Assembly: GCF_003286085.1 (NCBI RefSeq)
Contig: NW_020825340.1
Coordinates: 1,426,001-1,490,000, forward strand
Reading direction: 5' to 3'
DNA length: 64,000 nucleotides
Origin: Drosophila persimilis
Lineage: Eukaryota > Arthropoda > Insecta > Diptera > Drosophilidae
The notes beneath the pieces were generated by a model. That model saw nothing but the letters and a program-made list of their open reading frames with translations, did no database searches and was not told the DNA's origin. Both the position numbers and the translations under genes were made by a program. Of this stretch, positions 37,470 through 49,432 are shown piece after piece (within the stretch, counting starts at the first letter, position 1; every line of letters begins with the position of its first letter).

Positions 37470-40400
37470 GAATTAACTACAAACGACTACACATTAATGC
37501 CAACTTAACAACAGAAGCCGTCCAAGCGACGGCCCGAAACGTCCGAGAGAAGGTAAAGGGAAAGGGAAAGGGAAAGGCTGGACAGGGCCGATGGACAGCA
37601 TAAAATACCAGAAGCTAACGACGACGACGACGACGACGACGATGAACGGATATACGTACGACTGAAGCTGCGGCGGGAGGGGGCGGGGACTTGCAGCGGA
37701 GAGTGACAAACGGTGTGGTGGGGGGGAGGAGGGGCGAGGTGGGCACACAAGATACAGATACAAGATACGACCCTGGTCACGGGCATGGCTAAAATACAAT
37801 ATATTATGCGTGCGTTGGCTCTTTTCAGTTTTTCTTTTTCGTTTTCGTTTTTTCGTTTTTCTGCCTTTTTATCTTTGTTCCTTTTGGCCTTTTTCGACTT
37901 GGCAACACACCTTGGCAGCCCAGTGCCCCGAAACCCCGAACCCGCGAACCCCTGGGCCAGGCATTCTTCAAAAATTAACATACCACGAAAAACACCCAAG
38001 ACAAAAGAAGTGTTTTTCCAGGTTGCCGTATGGCTGGATGGATGGATGGTTGGATGGATGGATGGATGGATGCCAGGCGGATGCATGCCCCCATGGAGAA
38101 CACGTTAAGCCGGGGAATCCGATGACCATGGCAACAGAGCTCTACCATGAAATACGAAGTACAGACCAGACGCAGACCTCAGAGGTTTCCCTCTAGACTA
38201 GATCCCTAACCCGATCTGAACAGTCCGGGATGATCTCTGTTCGATCCCAGTTAATCCTCTTGATTGCAGCTCAATCAGCGTTCTAGACTCCTCTTACATT
38301 TCGGGGCTTGTTCTGATTTCCCAATTAAAGTTATGGCTCTGATAGAGAGGGAGAGAGAGGGGACACATCCACTCATCCACGCTAGAAATAACAACATGAA
38401 GAGCTCCTCGAACAACTGCTTCTGCTCCTGGGTCGTGGTCCTTGGTTCAATTATAGGAAATTGCACAAATCCTTCAAAGTTTTGCCTACCACCGCCACAC
38501 TGACAAAAGTTCAACGACAAATCTGCTCGACTCAACTCGAGGGGGGAGCTGGTCCGCTACCGTCGTCTTATTAGCGCTCTCTCAACTTGCTCTGACACTA
38601 ATCCCCTCCTAGATGCAACTTCCCTGCACTTCAGCCCCAGCCCCAACCTCAGCCTCAGCCTCGGCCTCGGCTTCAGCTTCAAGTTGGCTGCACATAAGCC
38701 GGAGACGGAGACGGAGCCGGAGACGGGATAAAGCCAGCCCCGGATTCACCAAAAAAAAAAAAGAAGAATGAAACAACAAATAAATAAAAGCAACAAATGT
38801 GTGTGTGGGGGGGAGGGGGGATGGGGGCACACAGAGTCGATTCCGATTGCGCTGCCGCAGCAATCCTGTTTTCCATGGAACAGATTAAATTCCAAACTGT
38901 TTTGCTCCTGCCTCCTCCGGGTCCCTGGTTCGTCCTGTATCTGGAACTCTGGAACTCTGGGACTCTGGGGCTCTGGCCCCTGGCTAATTCCCGCATGCAA
39001 TGAAAACAATTTCCACTCTACGCTTATTTTATTTTGTGTTCCTGAGGCTCCGCGGAAGCGCGTTGATTTTATCAAGCTTATTATATGGGTCGTGGCTGCG
39101 GTCGCAGTTGCTGTCACAGTTTTTGGGGTGCAACCCTTTCGAGTTCTTAAGCCGCGCGCTGCAACAATCACAAAGGAAGGGACACGGCACCGGGACAACC
39201 GCAGTCCAGTGGAAAGCCACACATCAGAGATCGGGGCTCAGCTGCTGCCTGCCATCCTTTTGCCCGCATCCGATGGTCCTGCCTGGTGCCCTGCCCCAAA
39301 GTGCAATGCAGCGCGAAATTCCACTCATTTTTTAACAAGTTCTCAACGCTTTTGTTGCACAACAATGCGAAGGTTGCAGGGGACCGCGCTGTCGCACTTC
39401 ATATCATAAACTTAAGTACGAGGCAGCAACCGGGCCAGCGAGTAGACAGAAGACAGTAGAGAGGGGGCACTACCAGTGGCACTACCAGCTCCTTCCCATT
39501 TCATGCGTACTCTTCTGGAAGGTAACCCAAGAGCCAGCATAGTTTCGCCTCTGCTTGCCCCCGATGATGACATTGACAGTCATCAGCCCCGTTCCCGCCC
39601 GAATCAGCTGTTGCTACTGTGCTGGACTCGGTCCCCGTCTCGGTTTCGGTCTCCTCAAAGAGCTACCTACAATACCTATGTATGCGGCGGTGTATGGATG
39701 GACGTATACCTACGGGTACTTAGAATGTTTTGGCACAATTAAAGCTGCTGGTCGCTTGTTTCACTCAGCTGACGTTGTCGGGTGTCGTCAGTGTCGATGT
39801 CATCGTCGCACAATGGGCACAAAGCCGGCAGCACTGGAGCAGGCGGAGAATTGGGGCTCTCCTCCGCCAGAGGGTGCACACTGCACGACGAAGAGTGTGT
39901 GAGAGAGAGGGCCATTGTTTGTTGATGCTGGCTAAAATAATAATCAGATCTGATACAGATTCGGCTATCTGGTAGATATGCTCGTCTCCTTTGTGGGGAC
40001 TTGATTCAGCGTTTCTCTCGATATCTCTAGCCCTCGGATATGGCTCTATCGACCCAGGGCCTACAAAATCTGTACTCCCCATGGCGTGTACATATTTTGG
40101 CAGCACTTTCGTTCAAGTTAGTGCCCATGGTGCATTCATTGTCCCATCAGCAGAGTTTTGCTGTCGCTGTCATTATTGTTTGCTTTCTTGCTGGCTGTCG
40201 GTTGGTTTTTTGTAACCTTAGAACTTCTCAAGTCGCTGCTGCTGTTGCTTGCCTTTGTAAATGGGCATAATACCGGAAACCCACAACAACAACAACCGAC
40301 GACTGACGGAGTGACGAAGTGACGGACTGATCAACTGGCTAACCAGCCAACCGAGCAGGCGACCGACTGACACCGACATCAGCAGAGCAGCAGACGACGA

Positions 40401-41048
40401 CTCTTATGGAAACGACAATGACAACAGCTGAGCGGGAGATGGAACCGGAGTTGGTATGGAATATCGTTGCAGGGACAGTGACAGGGCCATGGACAGGGAC
40501 AGGGACAGGGACAGGGACGGCGGAGGCCTGTAGCTGGAGCTGGAGATGGAGATGGATGTATCTTGGCTGGTATGCGGTTCGAGCAGCTGAGTTCTGCTCT
40601 GCTCCGCTCAGTGCGGTGCGGTTCGGTTCGGTTCGCTCCGTTGCCTCTCACTCATTTCATAGCAAAACGCCACAACAAAGATCCAAAAACAAGTAGGAAA
40701 TTCTGTAGACTCGAGTGTAAGGGCTCTTTGATATCCTCGATTCCTCGATCTACAAAAGACACAAGCAATGAATCGTTGAAAAATGTATCTTTCGGTGTGT
40801 ACGGTACATGTCGAGCATGCCCTTCGAGCCTCAAGGGTATCCATAAGTAACTTCAAGCCAAAGCCGCAGTTCCAGTCCCAGTCCCCGTAGCACTCCCCGT
40901 CCCAGTCCCCGTCCCAATCCCCTGTTTACATGTATGTCTCTGTCTCAGGCTGTATGAAAAACTTGCCGACGGTTCCGGTGAAAATTCACGTTTAACCGAA
41001 CAATTAATAGAATCTACTCGACAACTGCACAATTTACAACATTTTGTT

Positions 41049-41150
41049 CTGTCCGTCCGTCTGTCCGTCCGTCCGTCTGTCCGTCCGTCCGTCCGTCCGT
41101 GCGTCCGTCCGTCGGTCGAGTTCTCTGTGTGTCTGTCTGTCTGTCCGTCT
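41049..41150. repeat. (GTCC/GTCT)n microsatellite
   Basis: About 100 bases of GTCY units like the Helitron core at 31.7 kb, but I found no Helitron ends around it. It may be a remnant core or an independent microsatellite. Confidence 0.85.
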
Positions 41151-43591
41151 GTCGGGTTTGTTTGTTTGCCTGTTGGTTGTCTGAAACTGGCAGCATAATT
41201 ACCACATATTTTCTGTAAGTGGCACGGTGCGAAGTTCCCCATTTAGTCCAAGTCCAAGAGACCAAGAGAACAAGAGACCAAGAGTTGGGCACTTCCCAGC
41301 CAGCCGTTCGTTCCACGGGAAATGAGATTCATTCCTAGCGTTTTTCCCCCATCTCAACACAGCAGCATTCCGAGACCTCTTCTTGGCTGAAAAGGAAGGT
41401 ATGATCAGCACTCGGATCGCTTCGAGTTGGGAGTTCTCTGGGCCCAATCCCAGTCCCAGTTCCAGTCCCAGTCCCAGTCATAATTGTAGGTAAAAGGCAG
41501 CAATGCAATGCGATTTCTTTCCTTTAAGTTCTTTTTAAATGGATGTAATAGTTTTTAACTAAAATTCTAGCTACATCCGCGAAAGTGCAGTGCAATTTTA
41601 ATTGAATTAAAATAATTAAGAGATAGATCGCTAGATTGGAGAGCAAAGGGAAAGAGACTTCCGAGAGATACCTGGTACTGCCCATTGTCTTTGGTTTGTT
41701 GTTAACAATTCGATGCGGTTTGGAGCTTAAATTAATTGGGTTTTCCTCAAGAAGAAGGCTCCGCCATGACCAATTCCGATCGAATATTGGCCGGAATATC
41801 CGTCCAGAAAGATCGCCAACTAATTGATGAGGGCCAACTAATTTGTAATTAAAATATGTGTAATCTACCCCCAGCTCCACCCCAGGCCGCCGGATAAGAT
41901 CTAATTGCCATAATTAATTCCCCCCGATATCGGGGGCCCGGCGACTACTGTTTTGTGTGTTTGGAGTCGCCTCTAGATTTACATAATTTCATCAATTTAG
42001 ACCGAAGGGGGGGGAGCAGACCAGATCGACCCGATAGAAGCCAACAAATCAAAACAAGTCGGGGGTCGGTCGGGCCAAATAAATTGCAGATCGGTATCGT
42101 TTGATGCGTAATTAATAACTGCAGGGGCTCCCAGGGATCCCAGCCCCAAGTCCGATACCAATTATGCAGAGCATCCCAGGTAGTGCCCACCTATTTCAGG
42201 GGATCTGTAATGCGAGTGCCGGCACGCTGGGGAAAGAAAGAACTGGAAACCGCAGCCACAGAGCCCAGACAATGGTCGTTTTTCGTTTTCGTGGAACAAC
42301 AACAAGTTGTGAGTGAGAGGAGGAAAAGTTGCGAGGGGAACCCCAGAGCAATGTCGTGGAAAATCAGCCCCTGAACCCCGAACCTGAACCCGTAGCCGTA
42401 CCCCTACCCCTGCCCCTACCCGAACTCGAACCCTCTCCTGGATATGCTCTTCAGCCTTCTGTTTGTTGTTATTTTCCTTTCTTTTCTTTTCTTTTCTTCT
42501 GTTTTGTTGGCCGCTTACCTTTCCGCGCCGCTTGCACCCATTGTCCGGGGATGAGAGGGGATGAGAGAGGACTCGAGAACAACTTTATTGATAGATTGCG
42601 ATTCCCCTCGCGAAGGAACAAAAGGCAACAAGTTTACAATTACCTTTTGTCATCGGGGAAATTTGCGTAACAATAAACTTTTGGCTCGCTGATTTATAGA
42701 TATTTAATAAAGCACTTTCCCAGGCCCCTCGCGATACGCATCTCCGGCCAAAAAGATCGACGGCGACAGGGGCTTATCATTTGCATGATAAAAAACCTAC
42801 GCGATACTTGAGGGAAGGATTCCACCGAGAGGGACAGAGAGAGAGAGAGTTAAGGATTGGGTGTGGCCCTGGCAATAATAACAAGCTTCCCCGCCTGCAC
42901 CCTGCACCCTGCACCCCTAAAAGAACCCCGGACCCGCCGCGGGAAACTGCAGCAAGTTTTTCACCAGTTTTCTTTCTTTGATTTTTATTTTTTCTTTTGT
43001 TGTTTCGCTAGCGCAAAATTATGACGCAATTTATAGTTTTTGATTCTTTTGTCGGTGAGGGGATTTTTCGGGCCCAGGGCCCAGGCGTAACTAAGATTTA
43101 TTTCCGGCTTTCTGAAATTTACACCGCACGGAGTCCCAGCTGTAAGTCGCGGGGCAAAGGGGCAAGGGGCAAGGGGCGAGGGGCGGTGCCCAGCGATTTC
43201 TAAAGAACAAACTTCTTTTTACAACGTGAGAGTCGTACGGACGGATCAATCTCGCAATGGGGAGAATAATAATAAAAATGTTTATAGCCATGGTAACCGG
43301 CTGTAATCCCCGGTCCTCGACTGTCCTCCCAACAAAAGCTTCACAAGTCCTTTCTCTCTCTTTCATTGTTCGGCATCGGAACCGGGATCCGTCATGGAAA
43401 TAACTTTAATCTATTCCTTACGTTAATTGCATTCTGCATGTCGGTTTTTCCATGACTTTTATGTCTCTCAAATAAAAGTGATTTATCCGAAAACTACTGC
43501 ACATTCAGATACATTTTCCCATAAACTCTGGGCTTCTGCCCAGATTGATTGACTCTTTCTTTTCCCATTTGGGTAGCGGTTAAGAATGATG

Positions 43592-43624
43592 CTCGTTGCT
43601 GGATTCTGGGACCGACTCAGAGCT
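43592..43624 (-). repeat. dispersed repeat, copy C (partial)
   Basis: The minus strand reads CTGAGTCGGTCCCAGAATCC and continues AGCAACGAG. This is the core of the 49-base family also found at 35.4 and 49.2 kb; similarity stops soon after on both sides. Confidence 0.65.
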
Positions 43625-43984
43625 CTAGGCCCAGAGATCCCACGGAAGAGGCTATCTTTTGGAGCTTAAAAAGGAAAACTCCTGCCTTTTGGCTTATGCA
43701 AATGAGTTGGGGAAATGTGTGTGTTATCTTGTCGCCGCATAAATTGTTGGTCAATAAGCATATGGAGGCACCACAAGGAGATGTAACTCATCTGGGAAAT
43801 GCTGCTGTTGCGGTCTCTGGTTTCTGACAGACTCCCCCCCGCCCCCTTTCCGGGCGGTGGCTGCCCGAAAATGATGAAACCATATTTCATCTCAATAAAA
43901 TATGAAATATTACGACTCTATGGCTGAGCAGGAATTTCGGCCTGGTATATCGTTGCAATCATAACTCAGAGCCGCCAGAGAGGC

Positions 43985-44041
43985 CCGAGAAGGGGCCCGA
44001 GGGGTGGCCCAAGGGGAGGCCCAAGGGGAGGCCCAAGGGGA
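43985..44041. repeat. 12-base G-rich tandem repeat
   Basis: The unit GGCCCAAGGGGA or close variants is repeated about four times. It has regularly spaced G tracts. Confidence 0.8.
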
Positions 44042-44380
44042 ACGCAACTTGTTCGGCATTATGTAATCCAATACCAGAACATAAAGTGCGCGAGATATGG
44101 GACGACTCGTTGCGTTGTTGCTATGTTAATATAACGGCATAATTTATGGCTCTTGGCCGATTTCTGTGTCAACGCTGGTCCGCTTATAAATAACAAATTT
44201 CGGTTTACGACACCGCTGACCTTCGCTGACCTCCCACCATCCCACCATCCCCACCATCCCCGCCACCCCATCTGCAACCAATTTGTAGTGCTCAAACAGG
44301 AGACACATACAGCCCCCCCCTGCCCCCCGGCCCCCCTCGACAGGCACCCGTCTATAGATCATTTGACATCTCTCAAGACA

Positions 44381-44626
44381 ATGGCTGGGCTTTGTTCTTC
44401 TGGTCTCCATTCCAAGCTTGATTTGTGGGGCAACGCAATTTCAAAAGAAATGAAGAAAATGTCCAATTCAAATCGGGATCTGGCAGAGCTTCAAATGTGT
44501 GCCTTCTTATTAAATGAAATTGTAGATAACCATTTCAAGTCAAGACATAAGAGAGGGCCCAAGAAATCGGATGTAAGCCGAGAAATGCATTCCCTAAACC
44601 CCGACCAAAAAGGCCCTGAAATTTAG
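44381..44626 (+). CDS. possible small protein, 81 residues, unidentified
   Basis: The frame starts at ATG 44381 in a good context (ACA-ATGG), runs MAGLCSSGLHSKLDLWGNAI..., and ends at TAG 44624-44626. It is not repeat-derived. It contains a possible amphipathic helix (NRDLAELQMCAFLLNEIVDN) followed by a basic patch (KSRHKRGPKK) and so could be a small DNA- or protein-binding polypeptide. Third codon positions are AT-rich, unlike the clear genes in the window, which argues for a young gene or chance. The frame is also open upstream through C-rich repeats. No introns, promoter or poly(A) signal were identified, and I know no family for it. Confidence 0.28.
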   Translation: MAGLCSSGLHSKLDLWGNAISKEMKKMSNSNRDLAELQMCAFLLNEIVDNHFKSRHKRGPKKSDVSREMHSLNPDQKGPEI

Positions 44627-44867
44627 GAATATTTAACCATGGAAATGTTGCAAGGAAAGTCCATCGGTACTCGCCGGGAAAGCCCATGGGTACACGCAAC
44701 TCTGTTTCTTTCCCACCTTCGGAGAGTCCTTAAACCAAACGATAAATTTAAATTTTGGACATAACCATGCAAATACTTGATCTAAATAGATTTTCCCTGA
44801 AAAATTCCTAATTAAATTTGACGATTCGATAGGAAAAGCACAATTCTAGGGTTTGAAATACATTTTG

Positions 44868-45205
44868 TTATTTAGTATAGTCTTCCTGAATATCAATAAA
44901 CTTGCTCCAACGAGATTTACATTTTTGCGGTCCATTCCAGAAGTTAGAATCCCGATTTGTAAACCCATTTCCATATACTTTTGCCTCGATATTACTTTCC
45001 AAACCAAATTGGATCCAAAAACCCATTAAAACCCATTGGTTTTCCTTCAATATTTTCTCCTACAAGAAATATGATTCTTGATCCAATTTGTACCTCAAAG
45101 TCTGTGCCTTAAAAGGCCTTAAGAACCCAATCCCCTTGGCTCGCTAGAAACCTGCACTAATCCTCTTTTAAAATAAACCAAACGCTGGGGAATATTCCCC
45201 TCCAT
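44868..45205 (-). CDS. possible two-exon gene with Myb/SANT-like tail (model 45205-45152, 45059-44868)
   Basis: The minus strand has ATG 45205 in an excellent context (CAAA-ATGG) giving 18 codons to a donor CAG|GTTTCT. A pyrimidine-rich acceptor (TTTCTTGTAG|GAG) then opens a 63-codon frame to a stop at 44868; both junctions are phase 0 and the intron would be about 92 bases, a typical fly size. The C-terminal WNGPQKCKSRWSKFIDIQED has the spacing of the last helix of Myb/SANT-like or trihelix domains (…QCKxRWxxL…Y). The rest of such a domain is not recognisable, and codon use is AT-rich, so this may be a decayed fragment or a chance frame. It lies tail to tail with the candidate at 44381. Confidence 0.22.
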
Positions 45206-45241
45206 TTTGCAGATTTTTGCTTATGAAAACTAAAACTCGTT

Positions 45242-45364
45242 CTAAATGGACGAAATATCATAGAAGATGTTGGTGCTCTGCGGCAGGGTCTTCCTCTTTT
45301 TTTTTGGAGGACCATCTGTGGGCTTTATATGTTTTTCTTTCCCTCCCAAATCGATTAGTTTTCC
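45242..45364 (-). CDS. possible 3' exon encoding a basic tail with an NLS-like motif
   Basis: A strong acceptor (TTTATACCCAG|GGA) begins a 40-codon phase-0 frame ending at a stop at 45242. The peptide includes KEKHIKPTDGPPKKKRKTLP, containing an SV40-type nuclear localisation pattern PKKKRK, and ends NIFYDISSI. No upstream exon or poly(A) signal was identified. It sits just upstream of the other weak minus-strand model and may belong to the same decayed locus. Confidence 0.2.
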   Translation of the reverse strand, partial: GKLIDLGGKEKHIKPTDGPPKKKRKTLPQSTNIFYDISSI

Positions 45365-45748
45365 CTGGGTATAAATTAAAATCATAAATGAATCTGTGAA
45401 ATAATTGTTGAAATGCTTTTGGCACACAGCCTTTGATGGCAGTGAAACAGAAAAACCTGTAACCTGTAGTTTTAATTTTCAATTAATTAAAATTTGAGTT
45501 CTGTGATGTTTTTGTTGCTGTTTGGCTGCTGTAATAAATATGTTGGCAGCGAATCGAAAATAAATATTGTTTCAATTTATTGTGCTGTCGACCGCAGCAA
45601 TGCTGCAGCTGGGTTAAAATGCGTTTGCCTGCCACTCAGACCCACTCCCAGGCAGTGCCTGTGTGCCACTGCCACTGCCTCTGGCCCAGTTGCATGCAGC
45701 ACATGCTGTCGACAGACAGTCAGAGACCCATAGATGGAGAGCGGGAGA

Positions 45749-45771
45749 GGGGGGGGGGGGGGGGGGGGGGG
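45749..45771. repeat. poly-G homopolymer
   Basis: About 23 consecutive G residues. Long G runs are rare in genomes and error-prone in assemblies, so the length may be unreliable. Confidence 0.9.
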
Positions 45772-48700
45772 CGGCGGAGAGGGAGAGGGAGAGACAAACT
45801 GCAACATAAATCATCTTCATTTTCATCTCTGCAGCTACAAGTTGCAACGAAGCGTTCGTCGTTCGCCGCTCGCCGGTCGCGTTCGCAGTCCGCGTACTTG
45901 CCACATGCTGCCAAATGTTGCCTCCATCTTTCTGCGGCTGCTGCATCGGTTGCAGTTGCAGTTCCAAATATATACCCGTTCCACTGCCGCCGCCGCCGCC
46001 ACCGCCGCTGCCACCGCCGCTACGCCTACGATTCCCATTCGATTCGATTCCTATTCCTATTCCTATTCCCATTCCCACTCCCACTCTCCCTGCAGTTGCA
46101 GTGCCAGTGGCAGTGCCGACACAATGCCTTTGATTTATGGGGCAGCTTCCAATATAATTATGTTGTATCCGAAACACCAGGCACTAGGCACCAGCCACCA
46201 TGCCACCATGCCACCATGCCACCAGCCACTAGGCATAGAATTTTCAGCTATTTTCGAAACTAAAAAAATCTTTTTGAGAAATTGTCGCTATCCACGCATC
46301 GAACGGGCATAGCATAGCATTTCGGTGCCTCCATTCGATTCCATTCCATACCATTCCATTCCATTCTATTTTAATTAAAAGTTTAAGTTGCCAACAAGAA
46401 GAAGACCGAGCGTTGGAAAATATAAATTGATTTATGGCATATCACGGCCTCCGTCTCCGTCTCCGGCTCCGTCTCCGGCTTCGCGCTACGGCCATCGGAT
46501 TGGGTGTTAGAAATATACGAGGACGAGTTTATGGGGAAACTGGGGTAATCTCTCGCTGCACTCGTCCATGACAAGAGTCTTCTATAATTCCCAATCGTTG
46601 CTCGAACAGTGCCTGTATCTGTATCTGTATCTGTATCTGATTCGTACCTCCAAAAGATAGAAAATAAAGTGCAATTTCCTTGTCTTAAAGGTGGGTTTTG
46701 TTTTTTGTATAATTAATAAATTCTCTTCAAAGAGTGCTTTTCTATCTTCCGCTGGCCTCTCCTCTCCTTCGGCCCCCCCCCCTTCGGCCACAACCCCACT
46801 GCCTCTCCATCCTTTCCATCTTTGCCAATCAGTGGCCGTAGGGTAGAGGGGTGGGCAGGGGAACACACACGAGCATAACCTCACATAAATAAATCTGTCA
46901 AGTGTTGCGCATAAATATCTCGGCAACATGCGGAGATACCCTTCCAAAAGGTAGTCCCACTCACTGGGGGGACCCCCCCATCACCATATGCACACATATA
47001 TTCCCGATCTGGAGAACAGATCCTTTAACCATCAGAGGATTCCAGAGAGCATATAGATACCATATCGTATCAGATGAAAGATCCCTCTGAAAGTGTATCA
47101 AAAGCCTCGACGCCGACCTGCGAGGCCTGCCTCCTCCTTTATTATGCTCTGTTGTTGCCCCAGGATGTGGCTGTTGCTCTGTGGAACTTCTTGAGGTTGC
47201 TGCCGTTGCCGTTGCCGTTGCTGCTGCCGTTGCTGCTGCTTTAATTAAATGCTGCAATCAAGTGCGTAGCGCGATATTTCCAATGAAAAATTACGAAAAA
47301 CGTGGCAAAGGCCAGGCAAAGACGTTGCAACCAACCGAGGGGACCAGTAAGTGAAAAATGGATGAAGAGGGAAGGACGTGGAGTGGAGTGGAGTGGAGTG
47401 GAGTGGAGCAGCCATTTGGCCCGCGGGCCATGCCTCATGTTTGTGCATTGGGAAAATTGTGTCCGTTGCACACATTTGTTGACTTTGCCACTTGCCTGCG
47501 TGTCCGTCCCAGTGTCCATCCCTCCATCCGTCCATCCCTCCATCCGTCCGTTCGTTCGTTCCCTCTGTCCGTTGTCAAAGTGCCGTTTGCTGCTGCCTGG
47601 CCCTACCGAAAGACCCGGCTGAATTAAATTCATAATTAATGCGTTGCATGCACGCACACACACACACACACACACCGACACACACCGACACACATGCAGT
47701 CGCACACAATGTTGCACGGACACGTAGCTGCTACCGTTGTAGCCGTAGCCTGCCTCTCTTTGTTGCCTGACACGTTTATTAAAACTGATTTTTTTCGGTA
47801 TACACTCTCTCCGCCGGGGCAGTGCACTTCGGACACCACGTATGTTGCTCTCGGATTGAAGGATAGTTCCAGGGATACCCCCCTAGGGGCTGGGCAACCC
47901 ATTATCTTGTCCCGTACTGGCATTGTTCTCGCAGTTAATTGTATTGCCAACTATATGGTTTGCTGGTAGAAGGCCTCTAGAACAACAATTTTGAAACAAA
48001 AATATATGCAATTACAAAACAATAGAATGACTGATCAAAAGATACATTTTTCGCAACGGTTTTTTTTCGTATTTCGCTTAAGCGCTTATTTTTTATAACA
48101 ATATTTTTGAAGCAAAATTTTATTTTATTTTTAATATTTTTATTTTATTATTTAGTTTTTATTTACTTTTTATTTATTTTATTTTATTTTATTATATATT
48201 TATTATTTATATATATTTATATTTATTATTATATTTATTTATTTATATTATTTATTTTTTTTATATTTTTTTGTATTATATTAATCAAAAAGATACCAAA
48301 AGTTTCCTTATTTTCTACAAAAAATCTCCCCAAAAGTAAGGGAAACATCTCTTCGGTGCTTGGGTCTGCTCGGAAATTTCGGAATATTTTTTTTTGTTGT
48401 TTTTTTTGTTTGGTTTAATTTGTTGTTGTTCACTTTTTGTTAGCATATTTCAGGCCTTCTCCATCTTCTGTGGCTGTTGGCTGTTGGCGTTTTGTGTGAT
48501 TGTTTTTGGTATGGTCCGGATTTGGGGCTGGGGCTGGGTCTGGGACTGGGACTGGGACTGGGGTTGGGGCTCTCTCCTGCCCTGCCGGCTCCTTCACTCC
48601 TTCGCATCCATTTTTCGCATTTTTATAACGAATTTTGATTTTATGCCAAAAGCACGCAATTAGAATTTATTTCTTGTTCGTTTTGCTGCTGCTGTTTCTG

Positions 48701-48793
48701 TTGCTGGTATTTATCCATTATGCGTGTTTTGCCTTCTTGCAACGGCACGCAATTTTGTTTGAAGCACAACACAGCAACACGGAAAAAGAAGAG

Positions 48794-48855
48794 GTGGACG
48801 GACGGACGGATGGGCGGACGGACGGATGGATGGATGGATGGATGGATGGACGGAG
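48794..48855. repeat. (GGAC/GGAT)n microsatellite
   Basis: About 60 bases of GGAC changing into GGAT units. Confidence 0.95.
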
Positions 48856-49234
48856 GAATGGATGGTTTGTTGCTTTTGGGGGAGAGAAATGACGGAGCGT
48901 TTCCCTGCATGGGAACGGCACAGAAACAATGTACAGTCGTCCCCCTACCCCAACCAGAAGGGGGGGGGGGCAAAGCGAAGAACGCGGACGGACGGAGGGA
49001 CGGCCAGACGGACGGAGAATGTCACCGATTAGGTGTAATTTGTATTTAATGACTCATTAAGGCAATTTCAGTGTCAATCATTTTAATTTGAATGGCGCTT
49101 ATCGGTAGGTGCCATCAGGTGACGAAATTAATCAACTTCCATATCAAAAATGTGTCAGCATAACGATCTTCCGATAAACCAGCAGATCTTCTGCCCAAAA
49201 AAGGGGCATGGCCCCTGCCGAAAAGCAAGACTCT

Positions 49235-49283
49235 TCGCCAAAGACTGTGCATTTCGTTGCTGGACTCTGGGACCGACTCAGCC
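49235..49283 (-). repeat. 49-base dispersed repeat, copy B
   Basis: Its reverse complement begins GGCTGAGTCGGTCCCAGAGT and ends ACAGTCTTTGGCGA, matching 35397-35445. It lies about 150 bases from the paired coding fragments at 49.4-49.9 kb. Confidence 0.7.
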
Positions 49284-49426
49284 GAGACCAGGGCTAACCC
49301 AAGAGAGAATTTCAAGAACCAGTAGGGCTGTCGACCTGCCCAACAGGAAGATCTCAGAGGAGCTCTACCCCAGAGACCTGGACAGATAATTGAACCAAAT
49401 AGTATCCCTTTTTGAAGTTATTGGTC

Positions 49427-49432
49427 TTTATT
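49427..49432 (-). terminator. AATAAA polyadenylation signal overlapping a stop codon
   Basis: The minus strand reads CACTAATAAAG, so the TAA stop at 49433-49431 and the AATAAA signal overlap. Confidence 0.5.

Larger units (their letters stand above)
32663..44380. other. noncoding stretch, microsatellite-rich
   Basis: No supported gene. It contains CA at 33297-33314, GGGGA pentamers near 33320-33350, poly-A at 36276-36297, GGAT units at 38032-38071, GTCC units at 41049-41150, dispersed repeat copies near 35.4, 37.0 and 43.6 kb, and a tandem GATAAGATAAG (minus strand) near 35803. Minus-strand frames at 34756-35238 and 35714-36001 contain some non-repetitive sequence, but I recognise nothing in them. 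Confidence 0.55.
45365..49230. other. noncoding stretch
   Basis: No supported gene. It contains a 23-base poly-G at 45749-45771, TATCTG repeats at 46613-46640, GTGGA pentamers at 47378-47409, an AT-rich island at about 48060-48310 and GGAC/GGAT units at 48794-48855. Frames of up to 227 codons here are repeat translations. Confidence 0.6.

Noticed and set aside
38225..38250. GTTCGATCCC resembling a tRNA T-loop
   Set aside because: No acceptor stem pairing or A box at the expected spacing.
41049..41150. GTCY array as a second Helitron
   Set aside because: The microsatellite matches the Helitron core, but neither the TTATACCCGATACT end nor the 3' hairpin is nearby.
42405..42440. Minus-strand GGTTCGAGTTC resembling a tRNA B box
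   Set aside because: No A box or cloverleaf can be drawn. It arises within CCCTACCC/CCGAAC repeats.
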